This document shows, in pieces, positions 24,258-38,408 of a stretch of DNA of 64,000 nt. Both the position numbers and the translations under genes were made by a program. Each line of letters begins with the position of its first letter. Position 1 is the stretch's first letter. Under the pieces are notes generated by a model. The model did no database searches. It saw only the letters and a program-made list of their open reading frames with translations, and was not told where the DNA came from. Source of the stretch: Casuarius casuarius (Eukaryota; Chordata; Aves; Casuariiformes; Casuariidae); NCBI GenBank assembly GCA_003342895.1, contig PTFA01000159.1, forward strand, positions 124,001 to 188,000, written 5' to 3'.

Positions 24258-24465
24258 CAGACTCCATCTCTGACCTTGGACAAGTCGCTTAAACTGTCTG
24301 TATCTCCATCCCCAGGATATGCTTTTAAGATTATACCTCCTTCTCCCATTTTATGTGTTGTTCGTTTAGACTGGGAACTCAACTGTCTCTTGTTACATAT
24401 TTGTGTGGTGCAAGCGCTGTGGAGTCTGGGTATCACTGTATTGTAAATAAGGATAATAGCAGGAT
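24258..24465 (+). mobile_element. MIR/CORE-type SINE fragment, sense
   Basis: CTCTGACCTTGGACAAGTCGCTTAA (about 24269-24293) followed by CTGTATCTCCATCC is the standard tRNA-SINE core order. Further on, ACTGGGAACTCAACTGTCTC, ATTTGTGTGGTGCAAGCGC and a TGTAAATAAGGATAATA end match the tail of ancient amniote SINEs. The frame at 24257-24517 (minus) is its shadow. Diverged, so old. Confidence 0.72.
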
Positions 24466-27400
24466 GGAAAGGAAATAATACCAGAGGTGAGAAAGAAAAG
24501 CAATACTTTGGGCACATGCTGGACTGTCACTTAAACAGAAAAGCTTTCACGCCTTGGCCTTGAGAGTGAGGTGTTCAGCAGTGTCCGTTGCTGATGTGTA
24601 ATTTAGTTTGCCGAGGTTCATGCCACACAGTGACAGCAGATGGTGAGGCTAGATGCTGCCTCTCTGAAATCCACCAGCAGGCACTGTGGGTATCACACAG
24701 CTTCAGGGGTCCCTGGCAGTACATCATCTGTAATGAGCTGCTGATTAGAGAGTACCCTCATTATCAGAAGTAACTCATTCCAAGCATCACAGGATATAAT
24801 GCATTTACATTGATTTTATTTTCACATAAAGTTTAATTTTTTATAATACAGTGTATACTCTCAGTTTTTGGGCTGCTCTATATAACCTCTTGATTTTTGT
24901 CAACTCTGAAGCAAACACAGTTCAGTGTTCACTGAAAAATTCAGGCTGACAGAAACTGAAAATAACTGCTTGCATTCTTAGTCATTATCTTCTAATTGTA
25001 ATCAAAGCTGTCAAAGTGCCTTTTCACCAGCTTCCACCAGTTTTCTTTCTCCATCTTGATGCTGGAGAAGCTGTAGGGCAATGTACACACCCTTGGACTT
25101 ACTAGCACCTCATAAATCCATGGGTAGCTCTGTGAAAGTGGCAACTGGGTAGATGGGTGTTCAGGAAGTCCTTGAGAGGTCCTTTCTCTCATCGGGTATA
25201 TGTACAGTCCTCTAGTTTTCATCTGCGTGCAGCAAGCCACCACTTTCTTGGATGCGGTGTGAATATATCGCCTGTTGGTGATGCTAATGTGTACCAGTGG
25301 CCTTTCACAGACTCTTTGTGCCCTGAGTTTATCAGTTCTTGCTGAGTCAGCAGGACTATTTTTCTGGAGCTTATAAGACCTTCACACACTGCTTTCTCAG
25401 CATGTACCTTTCTTCTCTTTGGCTTGGTGTTTTCTGGTGTTCACACAGAAGGGGTCTTTGTGACACAATGAGTTTCTCTGATGAAGCACACATAGCATGT
25501 GATTAATATTTTCTTTTTCTGGTTGAAAATGTACCACCTTTTAAGTGCTTCCCTGTCTGTGCATTAGTAGTCATGGTTCAATATAAGCCATCATTGGTCC
25601 AAATGCATCCATACGCATTTTATATGGTTTGTGTAAGTCTTAAGTTTTGAATGTGCTAGTCCTGTGGTGGAGTGGTCAAATATAGGTAGGTATGGCCACT
25701 GGGACATGACAAGGAGGAGGGACTACTGCAGCTTGTTTTACGGGAAAGGATGCTTTCTAAAAGACCTGGACTTCGCTCTTGTGAAAGGAGCTGTCAGCAG
25801 TGAGGGTAGAGATGAGCCTCAGAAGTTCTAGGGGATGAGTTTCTGAAAGAGTCTGAATCTGACCAGAATGGATCAGGGATCGGTCTGTGCAGGGGTCCTC
25901 TGATGTCACTGAAGAAAATCAATGTTACTTTCTCTTTGGACTGGCTGAGTTGGAGCACTTGCCTCCTGCCTTATTGCCATACTATGTCTGGTTTGATATC
26001 TGTATTCTTTGCAACCCTCTGCTCTCCAAGGGCTGCTGGGTTTTTTGGGAGGGGTCTCCCTATCAGATAATTGTTTCTAATTAATTTTTAAATCTTAAAG
26101 TGTTTTAACTTGAGTTTTAATTATGTTTCAGTTTGACTAGGACTTAAATAAACTAACAAGTTTAAGAAAACTGTGACCTAGCCTATAAGTGTACCTGTAT
26201 TTTTGCTTGATTCAAATGGAAACTCTAGTTCTGTGTTTTAAAGCTTTCCCCAATCTACAGCCTTGCTACAGCTAACATCTTCTCTCTTTTTTACTTATCC
26301 TTTCTTACATGTGTACTCCCAGACATACCTGGTCAGCTCAAAGTGTTTTCAGTTCACTGTGGTTTTCCTTTTCATGCACAGTCTCCTTTGTCAGGAACTC
26401 CATACCTGTTGCCACTGGACATGCATCCTTCATTCTCCTGCTGAAGTCTCTCCTTGAACATGTTCCCCCAAGGAGACTTTTGACCTTAGCTATTTATAGA
26501 CTAAAAATCAAAGTTAATACAATTAAATTGAAAAAATCATTCTGTGTTATCCTCAATTCATATGTATTAGTCTCCCAAGTGACGACATAATCATGTTGTC
26601 CTTCTGCCTTGTCCTTCCTTTTCCTTTGCTCTTCTTTTAATGTAGTTTGTAAGTTCTTTTGTACAAGTTGATCCATCTTTGCTGATATTCTTGAAGTCCA
26701 TATACTATTCTGTTCTATGTTATTACTAAAAATTGGCTAGGTATGTAAGTATTCCTCTGAGTGCTCCCTAAATACTCTGTATTTTTGCAACCTCACATGT
26801 CAACTCTTCTTTCTGTTATTACATAGAGCCTTGTTGACTAAGCAAGCAGGGATGCAAACAGGAAGCTTTTGAAATGGGACGGAAGCAAGCAAATGGTCAG
26901 AAAGTCCTTGAAGATGAATGGTCCAAGCACCCCAAAATATTTACTTAACTGTGGCTCTGTAGAAGGGTGGTTCAAAGCAATCTCTGTGCTTTCTGTGGGG
27001 AAGGTATGTCTTTACTGAAAAAGGAAGACCTGATTGTAGTAAGTGCTTGTGTTACAGTGTCTTAATCTAGCTGGTACAGGTAAGAATGGTGGCATGTGTG
27101 TTTCAGCACGTGCCCTGTACACTATATGCCCCTCACATATTTGTTGATGCAGGACTTGGTGATGGCTTTCAGTAGGGGAAAAGGAAAGATTATCCAAGAG
27201 TCGGAGGTGAAACCAGTGGAGAAGACAAAGAAGTGATTTGGCTGTGCTCTGAGTTCTGCTACCTGTGTTATCCTATCTTCTTGCTCCAGATGCTGCTGCA
27301 TTCATACAGTTGTCACTGTCATTTTCCATTTAGGGCTGAAATTGTTGACGGCTGTTCATAATTAGCATGCGTCATTATGATGCTTAATTATAGAGCTTCA

Positions 27401-27639
27401 CAATCTTTCTCACCCAGGAAGTTGGTTCGTTTTGGCTGTCTTTTGCCCTCAGTGAAAGCTTGGCCTAGCTGTTGGGCACTACGGGGCATCCAAGGTGACA
27501 GCCAGTAGAGAAATCTGTAACTTTGTACTTTTAACATAAAGCTTTTTGTTTCACATTCCTCGGCTGCTGCAGGGCACCCCTTGAAGCTCAAAGCCCAAAA
27601 CTCAAAGCTTGAAGTCCCTGCTCCTTCAGAGCTGAGAAG
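24466..27639. other. Unassigned non-coding stretch
   Basis: No gene recognised. Frames such as 24992-25243 (minus), 26263-26457 and 26309-26590 (plus, overlapping in two phases) and 27388-27651 (minus) lack domains. No repeat family recognised. Confidence 0.5.
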
Positions 27640-27780
27640 CGATGAAAACAAAGCTGTGGGAGGTGCAGGAGATTAGCTCAAGACCATGCAGCAGGTCAGT
27701 GGTTGTGCTGGGACTGCAGCCAAAATCTGGTGAATTCTAGATCTGAGTCTAATCTGCTTGACTGCACTGCTATGCTCAAG
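27640..27780 (-). mobile_element. MIR-like SINE fragment, antisense
   Basis: Reads GATGAAAACAAAGCTGTGGG, AGATTAGCTCAAGACCATGC, AGGTCAGTGGTTGTGCTGGG and then ATCTGAGTCTAATCTGC. This follows the reverse complement of the MIR core (gradient of CCAAGGTCACACAG, GGCAGAGCTGGGA). Diverged but in the correct order. Confidence 0.68.
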
Positions 27781-30504
27781 GCATATGGGCAGGATGTCCC
27801 ACATCTAGCTGTCTGGGTAACATGCAGTTCTGCCATGCTGCTTTAAACCCCCTGTTGACACAGAAGGACTGGTTGTCAGGAACCTTCTGCATCCCCTGAA
27901 GAGATGTGCGGTAGGGGCAGTGGCTGTCACTCTGCACTGCTTATTTATCTTTGATCATGATTCTGAGAATCTGAAATGCGCTCGTCCTGGGCTGCTGGAG
28001 GGAAGTGCTGCAAGGTACTGTCAAGATGACTGATTTCCACAATTCTACAAAAAAAGCCACAGCCAAGCAGACCATGCCTCATCCTGCTCCATGGGCCATA
28101 TCATCTTGGTGTTCCTGTCTTCCCTCAGACAGCTGCATTCACACACCACCTTGCACACATGCATATGGAAAAAAAGGTGTCTCATGTCATTTCCGTATCA
28201 AGAGCAACAAGTCCACTTTTTGGTGTGCGTGTCTCTGAAAGCACTAGTGCCCCAGTTTGCTGAAGGCTTGATATCGCTCAAACCCCCCTGCCTCTGGACA
28301 TAATGGGATAACACTTGGTTGCTCAGGGTAGTTTGCTCTCTGTCATGCATTCATCATAGACTTTGTCTTTCTTAGTTTAATTTGATGGAACACAGCAAGT
28401 TTCTGTACTGTCTATACTGCAACTGTGGAAATCACAATTTCAAAATCGAACGTGTGCCAATTCTTTTTCCCATTATAATTAAAGTAGGGTCTTTAAAGTA
28501 GGGCAGAGGGTAACTATTCTTTTGAAAACTGCTTGGAAATGAGTCCATTGTTATCCTCAGTGAACAATATTCTGTGGCCACAAGTACACATGAAAAGTGT
28601 ATTAGGGAAACAGCTTCTCTTGATCAGGTTTCTGGGTCAGGAAGTCAGTGGATGCATCTGCTCCAGCCTGTCCTTCTGCCATTTTTGTGAGCTCTTTTCT
28701 GAAGACTGAGGGCAAAACCTGTTTGCATGTGTGTTTCATGAGAAACTGCTGAAATGTCTCTTGAGAACTTTCAGGGCGAATGAGATACTTATGGACAAGA
28801 AGAATGATATTACTAGGATAAGGTAAAGTGTGTATACCAATGGAGTCTTGAGCAGCACATCCAGTTTGAGCAAATCCTCATAGCTAGTCAATAGACTAAA
28901 GAAGTGAACCTCAGCTTTAGGGACTGAGGATTTTCCCTCCACTAATTGCTGTCCCTTAGTCTCATCAGAACTCTGATTTGAAAGCTGTCTAGTTCTAGCG
29001 ACTTATTTCAACTTGGTATTTTAGTTTCATTAAGACATCCAGGACAGCAAAACTTGGTAGGTCATCTGGTCTGTGCTCCATCAGCTCAGAAATGTACCTG
29101 AGGAGTGTGTCAAGTGTGATTTTTTACGAATACTTCTTAGACACAGATGCATCATCTCAGCTACAGTATAAGAAATACCCCTGAGACAGTAATTACCTTG
29201 TAATCCTCTGTGGTGAGAGCTGCTGCAAATGAATAATTCACTGTTGCCAAATATAAGAAAACTATTCATGTTAATTTAGAACTTCTTGTGGATGGGCTTT
29301 CTTCTGGGAAGTATCACAAGGGAACAGATCAAGGATAGCCTGAACCCTAGAGAATTTCTGGCTATTAAGAAAACAATTGAGTTCTTTTTTTATTTATTCA
29401 TTATGAAGCCTAATTTTCAGTTCCTTGATTTGGAACTTCTTGCCAGACAGCTTTTTTTCTCCATTTGGGTTATTGCCAAAATATAGTATAAACAAATTAG
29501 CACTTTTTCAAAAGCTTTAATCTAGTTGCTTTTGCCCTACCAGCTAGAAAAGAACAGACAAACCGGAAGCATGAAACCTTCTTAATTTTAAAGCCCAAAT
29601 TAATTTAGGCTCCTTGGTATTTTTAGCCTTGAAGCAAGTAGATTGCTTTTAAAATATTAAAATATGTATTTACTTCTAACAATGTGATCTTTTTTATTCA
29701 TTTTATGAATGAAATGGGAATGGAAGGGGTTTGGCCAAGTTTAATGTTGATTATATGCTTATTTATATGGAGGTGTATGTGTGTGGATATACACAATGTG
29801 CATATACTCTCCAGAGACTCTTTAATGGGAAAGATCTGGAATCATTGATGAATTATATCTTTGCTTTGGAAAAGCCTATTTATTGTCAGCTATAATGCAA
29901 TACCATCTAGTTCAGTGCTTTATACATTCCAAATGTTATTGTTTATATTCTTGTATCAGAAACTTTACAAACTATTGAACGTATGTGTTTTTTCCAGTAT
30001 CAAACTCTGCTTTTGACAATATGCATTTTCTTGGACGGGATACATTTTTAATAAAAAAAAAAAAAGCTTTCATAAATCAATAAGTAAGTATGGACCAGAT
30101 TTATCCATGGAGAATTGCTAATACTGAATTAAATCCAGGTCAAGCTTGGAAGCTAGTGCTAAGTTACTGAGACTTGAGGAATGATCAGTCATTACGGATT
30201 GCAGTTCCAAATTCCTGTTTCCTTTTGTTTAAGCAAATTAAGCCCAAAAGTTTTTATACAGATATTTATATGTATGATAGAACTTGTGTGCATCATAAAA
30301 ATCTTGCATCTTCTATTGCATTGAGATGGATTGACTCTTGCAAAATAAAGGTGTGAGTGTATTCAGTTTTGCTCTGCCCAAAAGACAGATAAAGACTGCT
30401 TTTATCTCATTTGAATTAGGTGAGAATGTTGGCATAATGTTGAGAGGTGCTTTTTAGAGTCATGCTAAATCAATTTGAATAAAAAAACCCTATTTCTCTC
30501 ATCC
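27781..30504. other. Unassigned non-coding stretch
   Basis: No gene recognised. Frames 28005-28238 and 28091-28303 overlap in two phases of the same strand and share no domain. A TAAAGTAGGG motif is repeated 16-17 bases apart near 28487-28505. An alternating TG/CA-rich tract lies near 29770-29812. Confidence 0.5.
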
Positions 30505-30544
30505 CTTTTCTTTTTCTTTCTTTCTTTCTTTTTCTTTTTTTTTT
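30505..30544 (+). repeat. TTTC-rich pyrimidine microsatellite
   Basis: Imperfect CTTT repeats running into poly-T. The minus-strand frame at 30470-30739 encodes a KKKRKRKKERKRK-like stretch purely because of this tract. Confidence 0.9.
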
Positions 30545-33500
30545 GGATGATCTGAGGGCAGAAATTTGATCAACATCCAAATGCTTATCAATAGGAGGTG
30601 GTGGATATATATAACTTGTATTTGTCTCTGTGAATGCTAATGTTTGGAACATAATCTCTTGGAAAGTTGGAAGAAAGTCCCAGCCCTGGTTCACACGTAC
30701 TCTTTGTAAATGAATTAACTGGCCTATTTTGCTGTTCAATTAGAATGATAAGAACTGAACTCTATTAATTAGCTTGTTTAGAAAATGTCAAATTAGAAAG
30801 TTAGTAAAAAGGCCTTTGTCAGTGAACATGGCTTTATGAATCTTGGGCAACTCATTAATGGTGTTCCTAATACAGCTATTCCACAGAAAGCCCAAAGAAT
30901 GTGATATGTTTTCGTTGGATAAAACTAAAATTAGCTTTTTCAAAGTTTGAAAGTTTGGTTGGATCTTTAAAGAGAGTGTAGAACTTTTTGCATGGCCCAT
31001 GCAACACCATTCTAGCACCAGTGTAAATGCAGTATAACTCAGTTTACGTAGGAACTAAGGTGCTTGCTCCTGTGTATCTGAGAGAAGACTCTGTCGTTTC
31101 ACCCCTGCCTCAGACAGAAGATCGGTGTGGAGCATCGACTTCTACCGGTCTCGTATTCTGAAACTGTCTCCAAACGGTATGCACTGGGAAGAGTGTATGA
31201 GGAAAAAAATAAGATAAGCAAGATAAGACCTGAAATATCTGGGTTTTGTCTTAATTTCCCCAGCTACATGTTTTAGTTGATAAATATTCAGACTGTTTTT
31301 TATCTTTACCTCATTATTTATCCAAGCTAAGGCTAAAGGATACTGGAAGCAGAGAGAATCTGAGTGACTCCAGCCAGAGCTCACCTTGTCTCCCTTCCCT
31401 GGGAGGCTGCAGGACTCAAATTTTCATCTTGTGCAATGCTTAAGGCTAGCAAATGTGTTGCCATTTTGCACCTGGAAATTTTGCCAGTATGGATTCTGAG
31501 CCTCTTCTACATTGTTGGGAAGTGTGTCAGCCTGGTGAGAGACTTCTCCTTAGGTCTGGCAAGACTGTTGTGTGTCCAAAAGCTCAAGAGAAGAAGACTT
31601 GGTTGTTGTGTGGTGTTCAGGAAGAGTGGAAATATGCAAACTACTGAACTTGCTGTGTAGGAGTGAGGTAGGAACTATGTCCTTCTGCAATAGGGCTGAT
31701 GTCTTTGTGTTACTGCCCTAGTGTATGTCCAGCAAGTCTAACATGCTGTGCCTAATAGCTGTGCGCAGGCAAACTGGTAGTGATAGTCCACATGTGTTCT
31801 GTGTTACATGCAGATATACATGGCTGCAGAAATCCGGAGTAAGGTGGCCCCACATTATGCAATTCAGTTTTCAATGATAGAAAAGCCTGAAAAACAATTG
31901 TGGCTCATAGTCGACCTCTAGGACAAGTCAGCACCTGTCTCTGTGTAAATCAGCCATTAGTGACTCAGTAGCACAGGTTCAGGCCTACAAGCAGGTGCAG
32001 CTCCCATGGGAATACCTCTTTTGTGCTTATACTGATTGATTCTAGGAAATGCCTGTAATCGTAAATCTCATTCTGTGTTTTTTAACATGTACTCTAATTG
32101 CAGCACCTAAAAATAAAACGATCAGGCTGAATTTAAATCTGGATTAAATCAATTGTTGAAGCCTGACAGCAGGATTTTCTTGCTGATTAATATAAGACTG
32201 GTTATTAATGCGATGTTCCTATTTGTTTTTTCTTCCAAGTCCTGCTTTCAGACATGATTGTCTTTAGAATGTTGTTTTTTTTTTTTTTCTCCTTTCTCTC
32301 CATTTGTGTAGGTTATCCAGAAAATGTAAAATAAATAAATAAGAAGCCCTCCGTGAAGACAACCACAAGAATGGAAGGTGTGGACCCTAGTGTATGCGGC
32401 ATTCCAGGACCTCACTCTCATGATGGATGCTGTTCGTGTCCCAGAAAGCCGAGTGATCATTTGATCAATGCTAAGCTTAATAGCATGGGAAAATTCCAGA
32501 TATTATTTTAGCTTCTTTTCTGAAAGAGAAATTAAATTTTCTCTCTGCCAGGGGCTTTCCTGCCTTCCCTGCATTCACCTACGCAGCAAAATCTCTTGAA
32601 ATTGTTGGCAAATTTGAACCAGTTTTGACAAAGGTTGGAGATCTGAAAAATAAGTAAGCTTCTACAAGGTTTGTGAAAATCAGCAGTTTTGTTGAAGCAA
32701 GAGACCCTGACTGTTACATCCTGAGTGGAAAAAATAACCAAGTAGTGTATGTGTTCTCTTTGGCCTGCCACTTGACCATTCAACATGTACATGTTGTCTA
32801 GCCAGTTATATGTGGGTAGGTTGAAAACAGCTACAGCTAGTGTAACCTCGTGGCAGCTTGCAACCAGAGGAAGGGAGCATGGGATACGAAAGAGAATTTG
32901 TGAGAGGCTGGGAAGAAGCACGAGGTAGACTGGAGGTATTGCTGTCAGAGGCTGGGGGATAGGAGGATTTAAGGCATCAGGGTGAGAGAGCGCAGTGGGT
33001 GGAGGAGAACTGATAGCATTAGCTCCCGTAAATGGTATTTATGCTGTCAGGGTGTGGAAGTTGATTTACAAATCTATATGAGAGGCAGCACCATTCATTC
33101 TACGTGTCTTGGAACAACTTGTTTGTTAACTTTAAAAGCTTGATAGCTTTTTGTTCCACAACTGAACAGACCACTTGTCAATGCATGAAAGCCTAGCCAT
33201 TACGGTTAGCCATTTGGAGCCTAGCTTGCCTCAAAAGGCTGTAATCTGGAGGGTTGTTCTTCCTTCATCCTAATTCCAGTTTTAGCTTCTCTGCTAATAT
33301 TGCTAGAAAGGTGACAGCTTTCCTGCCAAGTCTGAAGGTGTCATTGTAATTAGTAAGAATAAGCTTACCACAGGCAAACTTTTGTTTGAAATAGAAGCAA
33401 AAGAAATTTTGGCTGGTTGGGGTAGGGTAAATGGAGCAGGACCGAATGTACATTTTTCTCCTGTACACATAGGATGTCCTTAAAAAGATAGTGGTAGCCC

Positions 33501-36500
33501 TCCAGTCCCTCTAGCTTAAGTTGTGAAGGAGTTGCACCATTTGCAAGATCTCTGTAATCCTCCCTGAATTCTTTAGATCATCTTCAAATACCATTGGCTA
33601 GGGAAGGGAGAGATTAGTTTCACGTGTAATAAGTTATTTGCTGTGAGGAATGGAGGTTCCCTGTAAAATACTGTCACATTTCTGGAATTGTTGGATATAC
33701 CATCATGGAAGCATCGTGTGATGTCTGCTGTGGTTCCCTACCCTTTTGGCACAGCTGAGGGATTGCAAAGCTGTCCAAATAGCTCTGAAAAATACCACAG
33801 AAAGGACTAATTAAATCACATTTGTGGCTAATAGAGTACAGAGAAGGAATTCCAGTTTTGTCCCAAAGTAGCAAAATCCAACAAATTCTTACTCGCTACT
33901 TAAAATTGAAACTGTGAAGGAGGTAAATAAAAATAGTGAATGTACTTAGGAGTCTTTTGCTGTTCTATTTTTCATCAAGAGACTGTTTAATCTGCTGTCT
34001 TGTGTATAGTAGTCTCCCTTCTCTTGTCTCATCTTTCTGCAATATAAATAATGTAGTGGGCACATGGAGGTTTAAGTGCATCAAACAATTCTCATTTCAG
34101 ATGGGCAGCAGTGAAGCTTGTAGGCATTTCAATTGAGCTCTTTGAAAATTGTATGAACATACTTCTGCCACGTGGGACTAAAACCAGTTTCTTTTGCTTT
34201 CTGTAACTTCACCCATGAAAACAGTAAGAAAGCATAGTTTTTATACAGCTTACTGAGTTCTGATCATTCCTAATAAATAATAATAGTAATCCTAGCCAGA
34301 AAAGGTCCTGCCACCAGATCCACAAATCATCCAAAAATCTTCCTTCTCCTGCATTGCACTTGATTTATGTCCAATAGGAGAGTGATTGAGGAAACTTGAG
34401 CAAATTCATGCTTCATATCTGCCAGCTTAAACTAGATTCCTAAGACAATTGTTGCAGGCAGCTCTGGTATAAATTAATGGTTAATTTAATTTGACCTTTT
34501 TAAAAAGTATATACCGTAAGTAACTTCCTTAAATGTCCTGCATAAATTACTTGATTTAAGAAGTGCAATTTGCTTTCTTTTATTTATCTTATTGCCTATC
34601 GTGTGTTTTCAAAGCTATCTCCAGCCACTTCCCTAATATAATAAAATTGAAATAAAAGTCAGATGACTGTCAAATGACTAGGCAGCTCTGAAGCTAATGA
34701 AAATGAGTAGACTTGGGAATTATTTAACTGCTGTGAGACAGATGTTCTCAAGCCGTTTCATGATGTTTTCACAGAGATTATGTTACAAATCATATTCCTT
34801 CTCACTGCATGGGCCTCTTGGCCTCTTTTTTTCTCTTTATGAGAACATACTGTTCCTATGTAAATACAACAAACATTTACATGGAAAGTTAAATTTAGGA
34901 ATATACTCAGTAACTGTCTCACAATTTTTTTAATGAAAATTAAACAATTGTACGCTGAGTTTAATTGTAGCTAGAGACTGAGCAGCCCTGTTCTCTGCTT
35001 CACTTCATCTGGCACAGTGAACCCTACCTTCCTCAGTGTGAACCTGGTCGAGAACCTTACGTACTTCAGTGCCAGCCCTCACCAAGTGCCAAGCTGGCGC
35101 CAAAGAAAACTTTGAGAGGAGTTGTGGTTACAGACTACATGAGAGGCCTCTGCAGCTCCCCTGGATTTTGCCAAAGGTGAATATTAGTGCTTGTCTGTAG
35201 GTGGAGATTCCACCTAGTCAGCAAAATGAATGATGTAAATCCTTTGTGGAAATGATATTTGAGGAGTAACTAAGTCAGTTAACTAAGTTGACTTCAATAA
35301 AAATAGCAGGTACATGTATTTGAACAAGTCTCTTTAGTCCTCAATTTCTGTACAAAAACGAGTGGAAATGGAGTGGGGCCAATAAGTCAAACACTATTCA
35401 GATGTATCACACCAAGGGGTAAAAAAGCAGTATTAACCTGCAAGAAGGAAACTTTTTTATTTAAAAGAACTTAGAAACTGCCTGAAAGGAAAAAGTTAGG
35501 AAATTAAATCCCTGGACTCAGTATGGGGGCTGTTAAAGAACATCTTGTTAGCATCAGAGGGTAGAGCATGCACACCCCAGAATTTAAAGAGAAAAAATGA
35601 AGGAAGGTGACGGCCCCCATCATTTGCCCAAAAGATAAGGTACAATAGTTTATTGAAGCTAAAATCTGTCCTTAAGAAGTAGAATTGCTCTCCAAACAAT
35701 TCTAATAAAATGAAAGGGACTTTGGCAGATGAGAGAAGCTAAGCAGGAATTTGAAGAGCTAGCATTCAAAGATATAAAGACAATGAATAAATGATCAGAT
35801 GTACTCTGCCTGTGGAGAAGACTCTTGGATCTAATAGACCACCAGTGTAGACACATGGCAGTCAAAAGAGGTGACAGTCTCCAGAGCAGCATATGAGTTT
35901 ATATTCTTTATGTGCTGAGGGTCTTACCCACTCTGAACCGAAAGGTTAAGTTGCATTTCTTGGGGTCACTGAAAAGTAACATTACGAAGAGTAAGATGTG
36001 GATTCTGTTTGGAATAGAAGTTTTTAAGCCTGGTGAGCTTTATTTTGGCTTTGCTATTTTTGGTGTAACAGATACTAAGATGAATAGGTGACAATCCCGT
36101 GGTTATCGTATACTATATGTGGGTTGTTCATGGGTGGGAGGTAGAAGGAATTATTTTACACTCACCTCCTCAGCTGCAAGCTAAAGATCTTTTTTCTTGC
36201 TTCTGTCTTGCAATTTAGCTGTATTTTTTAAGCTCTTCTATTTTCTCACCTTGATCAATACTGCCTGCTGCAACAGTTAGGGTTTTTTCCTCGGTCCTCT
36301 TTTCCTCCAGTCTGTGTAGTCTCTATTTTGTCTTTTAAAATCTCAGTATCATTTTCATTTGCACGACATAATCTCTCAATATACTGCCATTTTGCCTTAA
36401 GCCTTCTTATGCAACTGTTTTACAGCTAAAACTGCCATTAAAATTGCACAGAATTATAGGGTTTATTCTGTTGAATTGAATTCTGTGAGATTTTGCCATT

Positions 36501-38387
36501 TATTTTGATGCAAACTGACTGAGACCCTAAATCTGTGGAGGGGAAAAAAAAAAGTTTCTGCAGTTTTGTTTGTTATGAAGTGATTCAATAGTTAGTCAAA
36601 TTAAGTGTGTATTCAACCCTTCCTTCATAGCTCTACTTCATCCATTTTATTCCTTGTGTTCAGTTACCAGAAATATATTTAGCATTTCTGTCTCTTAGTT
36701 TTGTTGCAGTCTTTGTAGTTTTCTACAACACGATTTGCAAGAAATATGAAAGGTTTTCCGGTAGCATTTACTGGGACAAGAGTTGTGTAAAAGTGATCCT
36801 TTACATCCCATCTGAGACAAAATATGTCTGATACTCTGCTCAAATACTTCCATAGTGATATGAGCAGTTGCCTACTGATTTGTGCTTTTTCGCTTTTATT
36901 TAAAATAACTCTAACATAATTCTGTCATTTCTTTGTCCTTTCCTGGTGGCTGTACATGTTTTTTTTATAATATTCAAATTTCTTAGTTCTTAGGAATAGT
37001 AATAGATGATACAACAAGTTAGTGCTGTCTAAATTGCTTTGTTCATCCACGTGGCTTTTACTGATTAAAGAAATTTTGCAGGTTCATCAGAGATGAAGGA
37101 TCTGTCTTACTTTATTACAGGTACAGAGAAAACAGACTATTAACATGCTCAAGCATATAGTGTGCCACTGTAAGCTTTCTCTGTAAGATGTGAAATCATT
37201 TCTGTTTTTCTGTTATTGCTGTTGACAGACTGACTTCTTATTTAAATTTTATCATCTAAATAAAATGCTGGTAATTCCTCTCATTAATTCCAAAAGACAT
37301 ATGTAAAAAATTCTCGTGTTAGCAGCTTTTATTTTCTTTTTTCCCCCCTCTCTTCGCAAAATAATCCATTTACTTTTTTAGCCCTCCCCAAGTTCTCACT
37401 GCCTCATCAAAACTGAATTTTAAACAGCCCTGGTTAATCAGCGTGTGACAACTTGCTAGATATAACTGCAGAATGATAAAGGCTGATTGAACTGAAGTTA
37501 ATTTCGACTTGGCTTTTACCTTCTAATTATTTAGCAGCTCAGCATCAAAACCACTTCACCACAACATGCCTTCAGGGCACTTCGTAGACAGTACATAGCT
37601 CAGTAGAGTCTGGCTACCTCAAAAGAAATGCTGTAGCTCAAGTGAATTTTAAAATATTTGAAAGCTGAAAGACTTTGCTGCTCATGAGAGTGCAATGGAA
37701 GTTATCAATTAGAATACAAATGTACTAATTAATATATTGAAAAATTAAAACTCCAATAAGTATATAATGAAGTCAACAGCAGACTTGCTGACATGCAGAA
37801 TTAAGTCTATGCTGAAGGCTGCATTTGTGCAAGCAAGAAACACTATCACAAAAATAGAAAATTTATGACACACGGTATTTGATAAAAAAGGCATTTTTAG
37901 GCCTATGATTTGTTTTTTCACAAGATTTTGGTTGCACATCAGCTTCATTGCATGGAATAGAGCATCAAAAATTTCTTGGCAAAAGCCAGTCTTATATGCA
38001 TATATGTGGTGGTTTTCTGCCTGATTAAATTTAATATTGTTTTCCTGACATTTGAACTAAACTATGTAAGTGGAGGGGGCTACCATGCTAAGTGTAATGA
38101 TATACTGCTGCCTAATGGAATCCCAGTTTTAACGAATGCAGCCCAAGTTCCTTGTGGTTTAACTGATGCACAGAATTTCCAAACCTTCTTACAAGGTTTC
38201 CTTTTAAATACCATTTCAGACCCAATAATCACGAGGCTCTTCTAGTCTTGCATTAAAAAGCCTGGGAGGCAGGACTGTTCCACCTTTAAAATGGCCAATT
38301 TCTGTTTGTTTCACAGCACATTCCTATTGATTCCTACCACAGGATTTCGACATATCATTGCATAAAGCAAGAAGATATTGAAAGTAG
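30545..38387. other. Unassigned non-coding stretch
   Basis: Nearly 8 kb with no recognised gene or transposon. The longest frame is 32532-32921 on the minus strand (129 codons); its product has a hydrophobic start and scattered Cys but matches no family I know. A 46-codon plus frame from 32371 ends at 32511. A GC-richer patch lies at about 34980-35170. The stretch 37440-37780 is rich in TAAT-type motifs. Confidence 0.5.
32275..32288. repeat. Poly-T tract
   Basis: Fourteen consecutive T. Simple homopolymer. Confidence 0.9.
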
Positions 38388-38408
38388 TTTTTTTTTTTTT
38401 TTTTTTTT
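38388..38408. repeat. Poly-T tract
   Basis: Twenty-one consecutive T, the longest uninterrupted homopolymer noticed in the window. Confidence 0.93.

Noticed and set aside
30470..30739. Lys/Arg-rich minus-strand frame resembling a nuclear signal
   Set aside because: The basic run is the translation of the TTTC microsatellite.
32371..32511. 46-codon plus-strand frame with a Cys-rich centre and a fair start context
   Set aside because: Too short to judge, with no recognisable motif; an in-frame stop lies shortly upstream.
32532..32921. 129-codon minus-strand open frame with a hydrophobic start and several Cys
   Set aside because: No recognised family, no supporting splice or promoter context, and a length compatible with chance in this much sequence.
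34965..35168. GC-richer stretch with an open frame of about 65 codons without an early ATG, tested as a possible exon
   Set aside because: The translated sequence matches nothing known to me, and no clear acceptor and donor pair frames it.
37976..38245. 89-codon plus-strand frame with a hydrophobic N-terminus
   Set aside because: Resembles a signal or membrane segment only because of its TTT-rich and ATT-rich composition. No recognised domain.
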